A stretch of DNA of 64,000 nucleotides from Candidatus Gastranaerophilales bacterium (GTDB lineage Bacteria; Cyanobacteriota; Vampirovibrionia; Gastranaerophilales; Gastranaerophilaceae), in the NCBI GenBank assembly GCA_944323035.1, contig CALUQY010000005.1, forward strand, positions 1 to 64,000, written 5' to 3'. Shown piece after piece: positions 41,685 to 50,096 of this stretch (the stretch's first letter is position 1; each line of letters starts with the position of its first letter). The notes under the pieces were generated by a model, which did not search any database, had not been told where the DNA came from, and saw only the letters and a program-made list of their open reading frames with translations. The position numbers and the translations under genes were made by a program.

Positions 41685-44527
41685 TATTCATTTATTGCTT
41701 CGTAGCATTCAGAACAAATCGTTTCTGCGCCCGCGTGTTCGCCTAGTTTTCGGTACTTCCAGCAGCGTTCGCATTTTTCACCTTCCGCTTTCGTTACCCA
41801 GACGGTGTAGCCTTCTTCCTTGTGTTCGTTTAAAACTCCAGCCGGTGCGCTATCGGCAACGTAAGCCTGCGAAGTAATAAAGATGTTGCAAAGTTCGCTT
41901 TCGTTTGCTTTCAGGACGGAATTGTCCTCTGCCTTAATCCAAACCGCTACTTCAAGTGAACTTCCGACCTTTTTATCGGCTCTCAACGGTTCAATCGCAC
42001 GGGTTACGACTTCACGGGCTTTTAAGATTTTTGTGAAATCTTCTTCAAGCTGCGCGTTTGACCATTGCGGGTTCACTTTCACCCAGTCTGAAAGAAGTAT
42101 ACTTTCTAAGCCGCCGCGCTGCGTTTCAGGAACACTCATCCACATATCTTCTGCCTGATGCGGCATTACAGGGGTAAGCATTCTGATTAAGCTTTGAGAA
42201 ATTTCATACAGAACAGTCTGGCATGCTCTGCGGGAAAGCGATTTCTTACCTGCTGTGTAGAGTCTGTCTTTTACAATATCAAGATAGAATGCGCTTAAAT
42301 CTACTGCCGCAAAGTTTTGAAGTGTTTGGAAATATTTGTAGAATTCGTAGTTTTCAAAACTTTCACTCACCTGTTCAACGACCTGATTAAGTTTATGGAG
42401 CGCAAATTTGTCGATATTTTTCAGGTCTTTATATTCAACATAATCTACAGCAGGGTCAAAGTCAAAGAGGTTACCCAGTAAAAATCTTACGGTGTTACGG
42501 GTCTTTTTAAAGATTTCGACAAGCTGTTTGATGATGTTGTCGCCGATTTTGGTATCATTTCTGTAATCAACGGATGCTGCCCAGAGTCTTAGAACATCTG
42601 CCCCGTAGTTTTTGATGATATCATCCGGTCTGATATAGTTGCCAAGTGATTTTGACATTTTTCTTCCGTCCTCGCCGAATACAAAACCGTGGGTAAGAAC
42701 TGTTTTATAAGGCGCTTTCCCTTCTGTCGCAACAGAGGTTAAAAGTGAGGACTGGAACCAGCCGCGGTGTTGGTCGGAACCTTCCAGATACATTTCAACA
42801 GGAGTATGGCCGAGTTCTTCGCTGCGTTTTTCAACTACAGCTCTCCAGCTTATGCCTGAATCAAACCAGACATCCATAATATCGATTTCTTTTGTTATAT
42901 GAATGCTGCCGCATTTAGGGCATTTGAATCCTTTTGGAAGAAGTTCGGCGGTTGATCGTTTAACCCAAGCGTCAGAACTTTCTTTTTCAAAGATTTCCGC
43001 AACGTGGTTGATTGTTTCGTCCGTTACGATAACTTCGCCGCAGTCCTCGCAGTAGAAAACAGGGATTGGAACGCCCCAGGCACGTTGTCTTGAAATACAC
43101 CAGTCTGTGCGGTTTTGAACCATGTTTGAAATACGGGCTTCACCGCTTGCAGGAATCCATTTTACGCCTTTTATTGCATTCAGGGTTTCTTCTCTGAATT
43201 TGTCCACTTTAACGAACCATTGTGGTGTTGCACGGTAGATAACAGGGTTTTTACATCTCCAGCAGTGCGGGTAGCTGTGTTGAATATCCTGCTGTGCAAG
43301 AAGAGCACCGCACTTTTGAAGCTTTTCTATTACAATAGCATTGCCTTTGTAGTAAGGAATTCCTTCTAAATCCTTATCCTGAACCGCGTCTGTCCAAACT
43401 CCGCGGCTATCTAACGGTGAAAATACTTCAATACCGTATTTGCAGCCGACTTCATAGTCCTCAAGACCGTGTCCCGGAGCTGTGTGAACCGCACCGGTTC
43501 CGGCATCAAGCGTAACGTGTTCGCCTAAGATAATCGGGGATTTTCTATCTACAAGAGGGTGTTTTGTTGATAGAAGTTCCAATTCCGCACCTGTAGAGGA
43601 ACCAATTACATTTATGTCTGCTTCTTCCCACGCAACATCTGCAAGGAAGTTTGCCAGTAAGCCCTGAGCAATAACATAAACATCACCTTTGTATTCAAAG
43701 AAGGTGTATTCAAATTTCGGATGCATGGAAATTGCCATATTGGAAGGAATCGTCCACGGGGTTGTCGTCCAGATTACCGAGTAAACCGACTGAGTCGGAG
43801 CTATATTTGAATTATTGGTAAGAATTTCACGTTTGATTTTTTCTGTAGATTCGTCATCAAATTTAAATCTTACATAAATAGAGGTTGAAGTGTGATCTGC
43901 GTATTCAACTTCTGCTTCGGCAAGAGCTGTTTCGCAGGATGCGCACCAGTAAACCGGTTTCATACCTTTTTCGATGTAGCCTTTTTTATACATTTCACCG
44001 AAAACTCTTACCTGTTCGGCTTCATACGCAGGGTCAATTGTCAAATAAGGGTGATCCCAGTCGCCCCAGACGCCTAAACGTTTGAATTCACTTTCCTGAC
44101 CTTTGAGGTTTTTGTGTGCGAATTCGCGGCATTTTTCTCTGAGTTCTGCCGGAGTAAGCGCGCTTCTGCCGCCTTTGATATTTTTCACTACGGCGTTTTC
44201 AATCGGAAGCCCGTGCCCGTCGTAGCCCGGAACATAAGGCGCATAGAAACCTTTCTGCGCTTTATATTTTGTCAAAATGTCTTTTAAAATTTTGTTAAGA
44301 GCAGTACCAACGTGAATTTTTTCAGAACTCAGGTAAGGCGGGCCGTCGTGAAGAATAAATTTGTTAGCCTTATCTTTGCTCGCAATATTTTTTTCATAGA
44401 TTTTGTTTTCTTCCCAGAATTTTTGGATTTCCGGCTCTCTTGCGGTAGCGTTTGCACGCATTGCAAGGGTAGTCTGCGGAAGGTTCAAGGTGTCTTTGTA
44501 ATCTGTTTTTGTTGCTTCATTGCTCAT
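41684..44527 (-). CDS. ileS: Isoleucyl-tRNA synthetase
   Basis: 947-aa class I synthetase. Motifs: the HIGH-equivalent HVGTALNK, the editing domain (TTPWTIPSNMAIS, DAGTGAVHTAPGHGLEDY), KMSKSLGNY, and the C-terminal zinc knuckle CERCWKYRKLG...CSECYEA. It charges tRNA-Ile and edits valine. The zinc tail is that of the bacterial, mupirocin-sensitive type. Confidence 0.97.
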   Translation of the reverse strand: MSNEATKTDYKDTLNLPQTTLAMRANATAREPEIQKFWEENKIYEKNIASKDKANKFILHDGPPYLSSEKIHVGTALNKILKDILTKYKAQKGFYAPYVPGYDGHGLPIENAVVKNIKGGRSALTPAELREKCREFAHKNLKGQESEFKRLGVWGDWDHPYLTIDPAYEAEQVRVFGEMYKKGYIEKGMKPVYWCASCETALAEAEVEYADHTSTSIYVRFKFDDESTEKIKREILTNNSNIAPTQSVYSVIWTTTPWTIPSNMAISMHPKFEYTFFEYKGDVYVIAQGLLANFLADVAWEEADINVIGSSTGAELELLSTKHPLVDRKSPIILGEHVTLDAGTGAVHTAPGHGLEDYEVGCKYGIEVFSPLDSRGVWTDAVQDKDLEGIPYYKGNAIVIEKLQKCGALLAQQDIQHSYPHCWRCKNPVIYRATPQWFVKVDKFREETLNAIKGVKWIPASGEARISNMVQNRTDWCISRQRAWGVPIPVFYCEDCGEVIVTDETINHVAEIFEKESSDAWVKRSTAELLPKGFKCPKCGSIHITKEIDIMDVWFDSGISWRAVVEKRSEELGHTPVEMYLEGSDQHRGWFQSSLLTSVATEGKAPYKTVLTHGFVFGEDGRKMSKSLGNYIRPDDIIKNYGADVLRLWAASVDYRNDTKIGDNIIKQLVEIFKKTRNTVRFLLGNLFDFDPAVDYVEYKDLKNIDKFALHKLNQVVEQVSESFENYEFYKYFQTLQNFAAVDLSAFYLDIVKDRLYTAGKKSLSRRACQTVLYEISQSLIRMLTPVMPHQAEDMWMSVPETQRGGLESILLSDWVKVNPQWSNAQLEEDFTKILKAREVVTRAIEPLRADKKVGSSLEVAVWIKAEDNSVLKANESELCNIFITSQAYVADSAPAGVLNEHKEEGYTVWVTKAEGEKCERCWKYRKLGEHAGAETICSECYEAINE

Positions 44528-44538
44528 ATTTATTCCCT

Positions 44539-45813
44539 CTATTCGATTTTTAATAGGTCTACATCTTCTCTTTTTTGTTGTTCTATATAATTTTTCATTT
44601 TATCATAATCAAACTGATTTTCCCAGCGTGCGATAACGACGGTTGCGATACAGTTTCCGATAAGGTTAACCGTAGTTCTTCCCATATCAAGAATCTGGTC
44701 TATTCCGAGTAAAATTGCCACGCCGATAATTGGAATATCAAAGCTTGCGAGTGTTCCGGCAAGTACAATCAATGAAACCCTCGGAACTCCGGCTATCCCT
44801 TTGCTTGTAAGCATCAGGGCCAGCATAATGATTATTTGCTGTTCAAAGCCCAGATGAATCCCTGCGATTTGCGCGGAAAACATAACGCCTATAGCAAGAT
44901 AAAGCGTACTTCCGTCTAGGTTAAAGGTGTATCCGGTAGGCATTACAAAGCCTACAATATTTTTCGGAACTCCGAAATCTTCCATGATTTCGATAGCTTT
45001 AGGGAACGCAGCTTCGGAACTTGCAGTTGAAAAGGCCAGTAACGCCGGTTCTTCCAGCGTTCTGATTAGTGCGCGGAAGGATATTTTTGCTATTTTACAT
45101 GCAATTATCAGAACTAGTACGACAAAGATTGCCAGTGCCGCGTAAAGACTGAATATTACTTTAAAATAGCTTCCCAGAACTTTTATTCCGTTCGTGCCGA
45201 TTGTGTATGAAATCGCGCCGAAGATACCGATTGGTGCAAAATACATAACGTATTCGGTAAATTTAAACATAATTTTACTGAGTGATTTCAAAAGGTCAAG
45301 AACCGGCTCCGCTGCTTTGCCCACCGTACATATTGCAAGTGCAAAAACTATTGAAAATACTACAATCTGCAAGAGATTTCCGGTTGCCATAGCGTCAACT
45401 ATGCTGGTCGGAAATATGTTTATAATCATTTCGTGTATTGAGGTGTGGGTATCTGTTGCAGCCATAAGCCCCGCGACTTTGAGATTTCCTGCTGTGGCTC
45501 CCAGATTAAAACCGACGCCGGGTTTGAAAATGTTACCTGCAATTAACCCTATAAATAGAGCCAGAGTTGTTACGATTTCAAAGTAAACAAGCGTTTTAAT
45601 CCCAATTTTGCTAAGCTGTTTGACATCCCCGTGGCCCGCGATTCCGACGACAAGTGTTGCAAAGAGCAGCGGGGCGATAATCATTTTTACCATTCTGAGA
45701 AAAATCGTTGCAAACGGCTGCATTTTTACCGCCCAATCAGGAGCTACGCAACCAAAAATTATTCCAAGAATTAGAGCTATAAAAATTAAAGACGTTAATT
45801 TGCTATGTTTCAA
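44539..45813 (-). CDS. gltP: Dicarboxylate/amino acid:cation symporter
   Basis: 424-aa DAACS-family carrier (GltP/DctA/GltT fold) with eight helices and two re-entrant loops. Signature pieces: the serine-rich loop FSTASSEAAFPKA, MPTGYTFNLDGSTLYLAIG and SKGIAGVPRVSLIVL, and the C-terminal Asp/Asn GIDQILDMGRTTVNLIGN. It imports glutamate, aspartate or C4-dicarboxylates with H+ or Na+. The start is assigned to a TTG (45813) with GAGGT seven bases upstream; a frame 58 codons longer lacks a ribosome site and is not membrane-protein-like. It ends 11 bp before ileS. Confidence 0.88.
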   Translation of the reverse strand: MKHSKLTSLIFIALILGIIFGCVAPDWAVKMQPFATIFLRMVKMIIAPLLFATLVVGIAGHGDVKQLSKIGIKTLVYFEIVTTLALFIGLIAGNIFKPGVGFNLGATAGNLKVAGLMAATDTHTSIHEMIINIFPTSIVDAMATGNLLQIVVFSIVFALAICTVGKAAEPVLDLLKSLSKIMFKFTEYVMYFAPIGIFGAISYTIGTNGIKVLGSYFKVIFSLYAALAIFVVLVLIIACKIAKISFRALIRTLEEPALLAFSTASSEAAFPKAIEIMEDFGVPKNIVGFVMPTGYTFNLDGSTLYLAIGVMFSAQIAGIHLGFEQQIIIMLALMLTSKGIAGVPRVSLIVLAGTLASFDIPIIGVAILLGIDQILDMGRTTVNLIGNCIATVVIARWENQFDYDKMKNYIEQQKREDVDLLKIE

Positions 45814-45906
45814 ACTCGTGTACCTCAAAATTATTATATTATAAACATGGTTCAATACAATAAAATGAGTGTCATTGTTACATTTTTTATAATTTGTTTG
45901 GTAGTA

Positions 45907-45935
45907 TTGACGAAATATAAAAAATGTTACATAAT
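45907..45935 (+). promoter_or_regulatory. Pilin-family promoter, locus A
   Basis: TTGACG (45907-45912), 17 bp, CATAAT (45930-45935). Confidence 0.65.
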
Positions 45936-45940
45936 GAAAG

Positions 45941-46045
45941 AGGCAATAAGGCAATAAGAGAATAAGGCAATGAGTCGTAATGACCAAAAGGAAGAAAAAA
46001 AGAATAGTCTTATTGCCATAATGACCTAATGACCTATTGCCTTAT
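45941..46045 (+). repeat. Leader hairpin of tandem GGCAATAA units, locus A
   Basis: 5' arm (45941-45967) with three ATAAGGCAAT-type repeats and 3' arm (46009-46045) with TCTTATTGCC and TATTGCCTTAT. It can form a long hairpin in the mRNA leader. Confidence 0.6.
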
Positions 46046-46079
46046 ACCAGTAGTTTGGGCTTGCCAGCCCAACGGAACA

Positions 46080-46190
46080 AAAAGAAAGGACCGGCGGTCG
46101 GCGCGCGAGCCGAGAGTGGAGTGCGTGACGCACGTAACTCGTTTTCGGCGAGTCGAGCAAGAAAAGCCGGTATCATAATTAGACAATGGC
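46080..46190 (+). repeat. Palindromic element in the locus A leader
   Basis: GCGCGAGCCGAGAGTGGAG arm, a GTGCGTGACGCAC hairpin, and a TTTTCGGCGAGTCGAGCAAGA arm (46102-46165); it separates the leader hairpin from the ribosome site. Same element type as at 6380-6470, 22859-22955 and 53755-53830. Confidence 0.65.
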
Positions 46191-46199
46191 GGGAAGCCA

Positions 46200-46292
46200 G
46201 AAAGGATAGAAGAACTTATGAAAAAACAGAGAAGTGTAAAGATTATGACGGGGGGGGGGGGGGCCGGCCTCATCCGCCCGATTAGGAATTGA
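46200..46292 (+). other. Pilin leader module with 14-G tract, locus A
   Basis: Ribosome site AAAGGATAGAAG, ATG 46218, codons MKKQRSVKIMT, 14 G (46250-46263), stop TGA at 46290-46292 in the present register. The pilin frame downstream is also closed by TGA 46372-46374, so no change in G number can join this leader to the pilin. Confidence 0.7.
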
Positions 46293-46446
46293 GGACACCT
46301 TAGCGTCATCACGAGGAGCGAACGAAAGAGAGCGACGTGGTGATCCAGTCAAAAACGTAGCGTTCTCAAGTTGATTGCCACGCTCCCGTTGGTCGCTCGC
46401 AATGACACCGACTGAGTCGGTTCTATGTTTGGTCAACAGGCTGTCG
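46264..46446 (+). repeat. Repeat DNA between G-tract and pilin, locus A
   Basis: Contains a TCATCACGAGGAGCG...CGACGTGGTGATCC unit (46308-46346), its reverse ATTGCCACGCTCCCG...CAATGACACC (46374-46409) and a CCGACTGAGTCGG palindrome (46408-46420). From 46402 to 46604 the sequence is identical to 50346-50548 of locus B. Confidence 0.75.
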
Positions 46447-47415
46447 GTCAAGAAATGTGCATTTACCATGGCTGAAATATTATTATCCCTGACGATAATC
46501 GGTGTGGTGGCTGCGATAACGCTTCCGAGCCTAACCGGAAATATCAATGAACGCACATGGAATACGCAAAGAAAAGCCCTTTATGCGCGCTTTAGTCAGG
46601 CAATAGCGCTCATGCCTGCATTAAATGGCTACGGAACACTCACCGAAGGAAACTCTTCAGCTTCTGCTGTCGATACTGCTGCCGAAACTTTCATAACCAG
46701 CGGGCTTTCAAAAGTTTTAAAAATTAACAATATTTGTGACAGTGAACACCTTGAGGATTGCGGAATTACCTCTGAATTTATTAATTTAACAGGCAGCAAA
46801 ATGTCTATGCCTGCAATGTTATCTGTGCTTAATTCAAGAATGACAAATATGTCTTTTGTTGATATTTTAGGCGGAAATTATTCATATTCGCAACTGGATA
46901 GCAAATCTGCTGCTTTTGAAACCCAAAATGGAGAAAGTATTAATCTCTTTTATAACCCGCATTGCGTTTCAAATATGAACGAAACGAAATCATTCTATTC
47001 GCAGAATAAATTTTGCGTTAATATGATTTATGATTTGAATGGTTTGAAAGGCCCGAATACTGTCGGCAAAGATATCGGATTTATTAGTGTGTTCTACCCG
47101 ACGGACAGCGTAGTTGTTGCACCGAATGTGTTTTTCAGGAATAATGCAAAGATTGCAGCAGGTGTAGAAGGGCGCTATGACCAGCTTCTTAAACTTTGTA
47201 CTGCTCAGGATAAAGATTTAAGGCTGCCGAATATTGACGAAGCAAACTCCATGTTTATCAATTCGGAGTTAATAGGGCTTGATGGTAATTCCTGGGCACT
47301 GGCGACATCATCTAAGATAGATTCTTCTTACCATTGGGAGATGAATTTTTCTACAGGAATGCGTGCAGTTGTTGATGATGAGCATACAGGTGGCTCTCGT
47401 TGTATTGGCAGGTAA
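46375..47415 (+). CDS. Pilin-like protein, locus A
   Basis: The mature protein begins at the prepilin site KKCA/FTMAEILLSL (Phe+1, Glu+5) at about 46448, followed by the hydrophobic N-terminal helix, the NINERTWNTQRKALYARFSQ stretch and a variable C-terminal domain with NNIC, CVNMIYDLNGLKGPNTVGKD and a closing CIGR. It is likely cleaved by a prepilin peptidase and assembled in a type IV pilus or pseudopilus. The true start is unclear: the open frame begins with TTG 46375; an ATG at 46403 would give an 18-residue basic leader (MTPTESVLC...SVKKCA), but neither has a ribosome site. It is convergent with ruvB. Confidence 0.75.
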   Translation: MPRSRWSLAMTPTESVLCLVNRLSVKKCAFTMAEILLSLTIIGVVAAITLPSLTGNINERTWNTQRKALYARFSQAIALMPALNGYGTLTEGNSSASAVDTAAETFITSGLSKVLKINNICDSEHLEDCGITSEFINLTGSKMSMPAMLSVLNSRMTNMSFVDILGGNYSYSQLDSKSAAFETQNGESINLFYNPHCVSNMNETKSFYSQNKFCVNMIYDLNGLKGPNTVGKDIGFISVFYPTDSVVVAPNVFFRNNAKIAAGVEGRYDQLLKLCTAQDKDLRLPNIDEANSMFINSELIGLDGNSWALATSSKIDSSYHWEMNFSTGMRAVVDDEHTGGSRCIGR

Positions 47416-47417
47416 AC

Positions 47418-48506
47418 TTAAAACAATGACTGCTGAAAATTAAAACTATTTACATCGTATCCCAGATGACGGTAAGCTTCCGGTGAAACTTTCCGTCCTC
47501 TCGGGGTTCGTTGTAATAACCCTGCCTGTAATAAATAAGGTTCACAAACATCTTCAATTGTACGGACATCTTCGCCTATTGCAGCTGCAATTGTTTCTAT
47601 ACCGACAGGGCCGCCGTTGTACTTTTCAATAATAAGTTTCAAAAGGCATCTGTCTGTGTTATCAAGTCCGTATTTGTCAATTTTTAAAACTTCAAGCGCT
47701 TCGTTTGCCACTTCTTCGGTGATTTCTTCGTTGTATTTCACAAGGGCAAAATCGCCCGCGCGTTTTACAAGTCTGTTCGCAATACGCGGGGTGCCGCGGG
47801 AACATTTGGCAATTGCTTTTGCGCCTCCGTCCGTAATTTTTATATCTAAAATTCCCGCCGTGCGTTTTACGACCTGCGTTAATTCTTCAATTGTGTAAAA
47901 TTCAAGCCGGTTTATAATCCCGAACCTGTCACGCAAGGGGCTGGAAAGCTCTCCGGCTTTTGTCGTTGCTCCGATTAGCGTGAATTTAGGCAGCGGAACC
48001 CGCAATGTTTTGACCGTCTGGCTTTTGCCGGTTGTCATATCAAGATAAAAATCTTCCATTGCAGGGTAAAGAATTTCTTCCGTAACTCTGTTTAAACGGT
48101 GGATTTCATCAATAAACAGGATTTCACCGCCTTTTAATGACATCAAAATTCCGATAATATCGCGCGGCCGCTCAAGTGCCGGCGCAGATGTTATTTTAAT
48201 ATCAACGCCCATTTCTTCCGCAATAACCCCTGCAATAGTCGTTTTGCCAAGCCCCGGCGGCCCGTAAAAAAGCAGGTGATCAAGCGGCATGTTCCGTTTC
48301 TTTGCCGCTTCCGTTGCAATTTTAAGGTTTCCCTTGAGCGCGCTCTGGCCTATATAACTGTCAAATGTTTTCGGACGGATAGAATTTTCAAAATTCCGGT
48401 CAAAGTCCGTGTCCTCGGCTGTGACAGGTGTTTCTTTTTTTGCCTGTTCTATACTTTTTACTGGTTGTGAATTGCAAAAGCATTCATCATCGGAAATTAT
48501 ACTCAT
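47418..48506 (-). CDS. ruvB: Holliday junction ATP-dependent DNA helicase RuvB
   Basis: 362 aa. Walker A GPPGLGKT, Walker B LFIDEIHR, sensor 1 [10 protein letters not shown], arginine finger region SPLRDRFG, and the C-terminal winged helix ([20 protein letters not shown]). It drives branch migration with RuvA. It has an extra N-terminal stretch of about 25 residues with two Cys (ECFCNS). GAGGT ribosome site. Single gene. Confidence 0.96.
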   Translation of the reverse strand: MSIISDDECFCNSQPVKSIEQAKKETPVTAEDTDFDRNFENSIRPKTFDSYIGQSALKGNLKIATEAAKKRNMPLDHLLFYGPPGLGKTTIAGVIAEEMGVDIKITSAPALERPRDIIGILMSLKGGEILFIDEIHRLNRVTEEILYPAMEDFYLDMTTGKSQTVKTLRVPLPKFTLIGATTKAGELSSPLRDRFGIINRLEFYTIEELTQVVKRTAGILDIKITDGGAKAIAKCSRGTPRIANRLVKRAGDFALVKYNEEITEEVANEALEVLKIDKYGLDNTDRCLLKLIIEKYNGGPVGIETIAAAIGEDVRTIEDVCEPYLLQAGLLQRTPRGRKVSPEAYRHLGYDVNSFNFQQSLF

Positions 48507-48576
48507 TGAAAAACCTCTTATTTTATGATAGCATAAACGGTATTAAACGGGCATTTTTATTAAGAGGAGTAAATAA

Positions 48577-49746
48577 ATGAAAGTATCTGAAAGATTAGAA
48601 AAAATTCCGCCGTACCTTTTTGCCGAAATTGACAGAAAAATTGCAGAGGCAAAAGCTAAAGGCGCTGATGTTATAAGTCTTGGGATAGGTGATCCTGACA
48701 CCCCGACGCTTCCGCCGGTTGTAGAGGCTATGCATAAAGCCATTGACAACCCTGCAAACCATGATTATCCTCCTTATAACGGCACTCCGGCGTTTAGAAA
48801 GGCTGCGTGTGACTGGATGAATAAACGTTTCGGCGTTGAACTGGATCCTGATACTGAAATGCTTGCAAATATCGGGTCAAAAGAAGCAATTGCGCACGTA
48901 TTTTTTGCATTTGTTGATAAAGGAGATTATACACTGATTCCTGACCCGGGGTATCCGGTTTATAAAAATGCGACGATTTTTGCGGGCGGAACTCCTTTTT
49001 CAATGCCGCTTCTGGAAGAAAACGGCTACTTACCTGATTTTGATAAAATTCCGGAAGATGTTGCAAAAAAATCAAAACTTATGTTCTTAAATTATCCGAA
49101 CAACCCGACCGGTGCTGTTTGTGATTTGGAATTCCTTAAAAAAGCCGTTGATTTTTGTAAAAAATATGACATTCTGCTGTGTTCAGATCAGGCATACTGC
49201 GAAATGACTTATGACGGATATATTGCACCGTCTGTTTTACAGGTAGAAGGCGGCAAAGACGTTGCGCTGGAATTCTATTCGCATTCAAAATCTTATAATA
49301 TGACCGGCTGGCGTGTCGGCTGGGTTTGCGGGAATAAGGATGCTGTAAAAGCGCTCGGTACAATCAAAAATAATATCGACAGCGGTACGTTTAAAGCTAT
49401 TCAGGAAGCCGCAATTGCAGCGTTTAATGTTGATAAGTCATATATAGATAAGTTGAATAAAATGTATCAGGAACGTCGTGATGCCGCAGAAGAAGGGCTG
49501 CGGGAACTCGGTTGGAATATCAAACCTTCAAAAGCGACTTTCTACCTCTGGCTTCCGGTGCCGAAAGGTATGACAAGCGAGGAATTTGTAACATTGATGC
49601 TTGAAAAAGCAAGTATTGTCGTTCCGCCGGGAAATGGTTACGGTAAATACGGGGAAGGCTATTTCCGTGTAGCGCTTACAAAAGATGTTGATACAATTAA
49701 AAAATGTATTCAACGTATGAAAGATGCAGGAATAAGGTATGAATAG
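48577..49746 (+). CDS. dapL: LL-diaminopimelate aminotransferase
   Basis: 389 aa, fold-type I PLP aminotransferase. Start LEKIPPYLFAEIDRKIAEAK and GADVISLGIGDPDTPTLPPV are typical of DapL; cofactor lysine in SHSKSYNMTGWRVG; NYPNNPTGAVC present. It makes LL-diaminopimelate from tetrahydrodipicolinate in one step (cyanobacteria, plants, chlamydiae), for lysine and peptidoglycan. AAGAGGAG ribosome site; hairpin terminator follows. Confidence 0.92.
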   Translation: MKVSERLEKIPPYLFAEIDRKIAEAKAKGADVISLGIGDPDTPTLPPVVEAMHKAIDNPANHDYPPYNGTPAFRKAACDWMNKRFGVELDPDTEMLANIGSKEAIAHVFFAFVDKGDYTLIPDPGYPVYKNATIFAGGTPFSMPLLEENGYLPDFDKIPEDVAKKSKLMFLNYPNNPTGAVCDLEFLKKAVDFCKKYDILLCSDQAYCEMTYDGYIAPSVLQVEGGKDVALEFYSHSKSYNMTGWRVGWVCGNKDAVKALGTIKNNIDSGTFKAIQEAAIAAFNVDKSYIDKLNKMYQERRDAAEEGLRELGWNIKPSKATFYLWLPVPKGMTSEEFVTLMLEKASIVVPPGNGYGKYGEGYFRVALTKDVDTIKKCIQRMKDAGIRYE

Positions 49747-49768
49747 GCGGCTAATCCCGCCTATTCTC
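49742..49768 (+). terminator. Terminator of dapL
   Basis: AATAGGCGG / CCGCCTATT arms around CTAATC; the T-rich end runs into the pilin promoter of locus B. Confidence 0.65.
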
Positions 49769-49869
49769 TTGACATAACTAAAAATATGGTACATAACCGC
49801 CGGTCAAGGCGGTTTCCTAATTAGACCCTTGCTATCGGTATTGACTAAAATTGAAAAATGGTAAATAAT
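49769..49869 (+). promoter_or_regulatory. Two tandem pilin-family promoters, locus B
   Basis: Promoter 1: TTGACA (49769-49774), 17 bp, CATAAC (49792-49797). Promoter 2: TTGACT (49841-49846), 17 bp, AATAAT (49864-49869). A short palindrome (CCGCCGGTCAAGGCGG, 49798-49813) and a further insert lie between, as if repeat DNA had entered a duplicated promoter. Confidence 0.6.
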
Positions 49870-49910
49870 AGAATAGGCAATAAGTCGTTATTGTCGAATG
49901 GACGATAAAA

Positions 49911-50030
49911 GTTAATAAGTTAATCAGTTAAAAAGTTAATAAGGAAAATAAGGAATATGACGGAATTGACGAGAATAAATCCGGATAAAATTCCATAATC
50001 CTAATTAACTGATTAACTCATTAACTAGAA
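49911..50030 (+). repeat. Leader hairpin of tandem TTAAT units, locus B
   Basis: 5' arm GTTAATAAGTTAATCAGTTAA-type repeats broken by short spacers (49911-49945) and 3' arm TTAACTGATTAACTCATTAA-type repeats (50006-50027); GTTAATCAGTTAA and TTAACTGATTAAC are exact complements. Confidence 0.7.
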
Positions 50031-50035
50031 AAAAA

Positions 50036-50096
50036 GAAAGGATGGAAGAACTTATGAAAAACCGAAGAGTAAGCATTAATGCAGGGGGGGGGGGGG
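50036..50096 (+). other. Pilin leader module with 13-G tract, locus B
   Basis: AAAGGATGGAAG ribosome site, ATG 50054, codons MKNRRVSINA, 13 G (50084-50096). In this register it stops at a TGA soon after the tract. Loss of one G or gain of two would join it to the long open frame that runs into the pilin. Confidence 0.75.

Noticed and set aside
45814-45987. 58 extra N-terminal residues on the symporter
   Set aside because: No ribosome site; the segment covers the AT-rich divergent promoter region, whereas the TTG at 45813 has GAGGT upstream and matches the family start.
46080-46190. Insertion sequence in the pilin leader
   Set aside because: No transposase frame and no terminal inverted repeat with target duplication could be defined; the segment is only about 110 bp.
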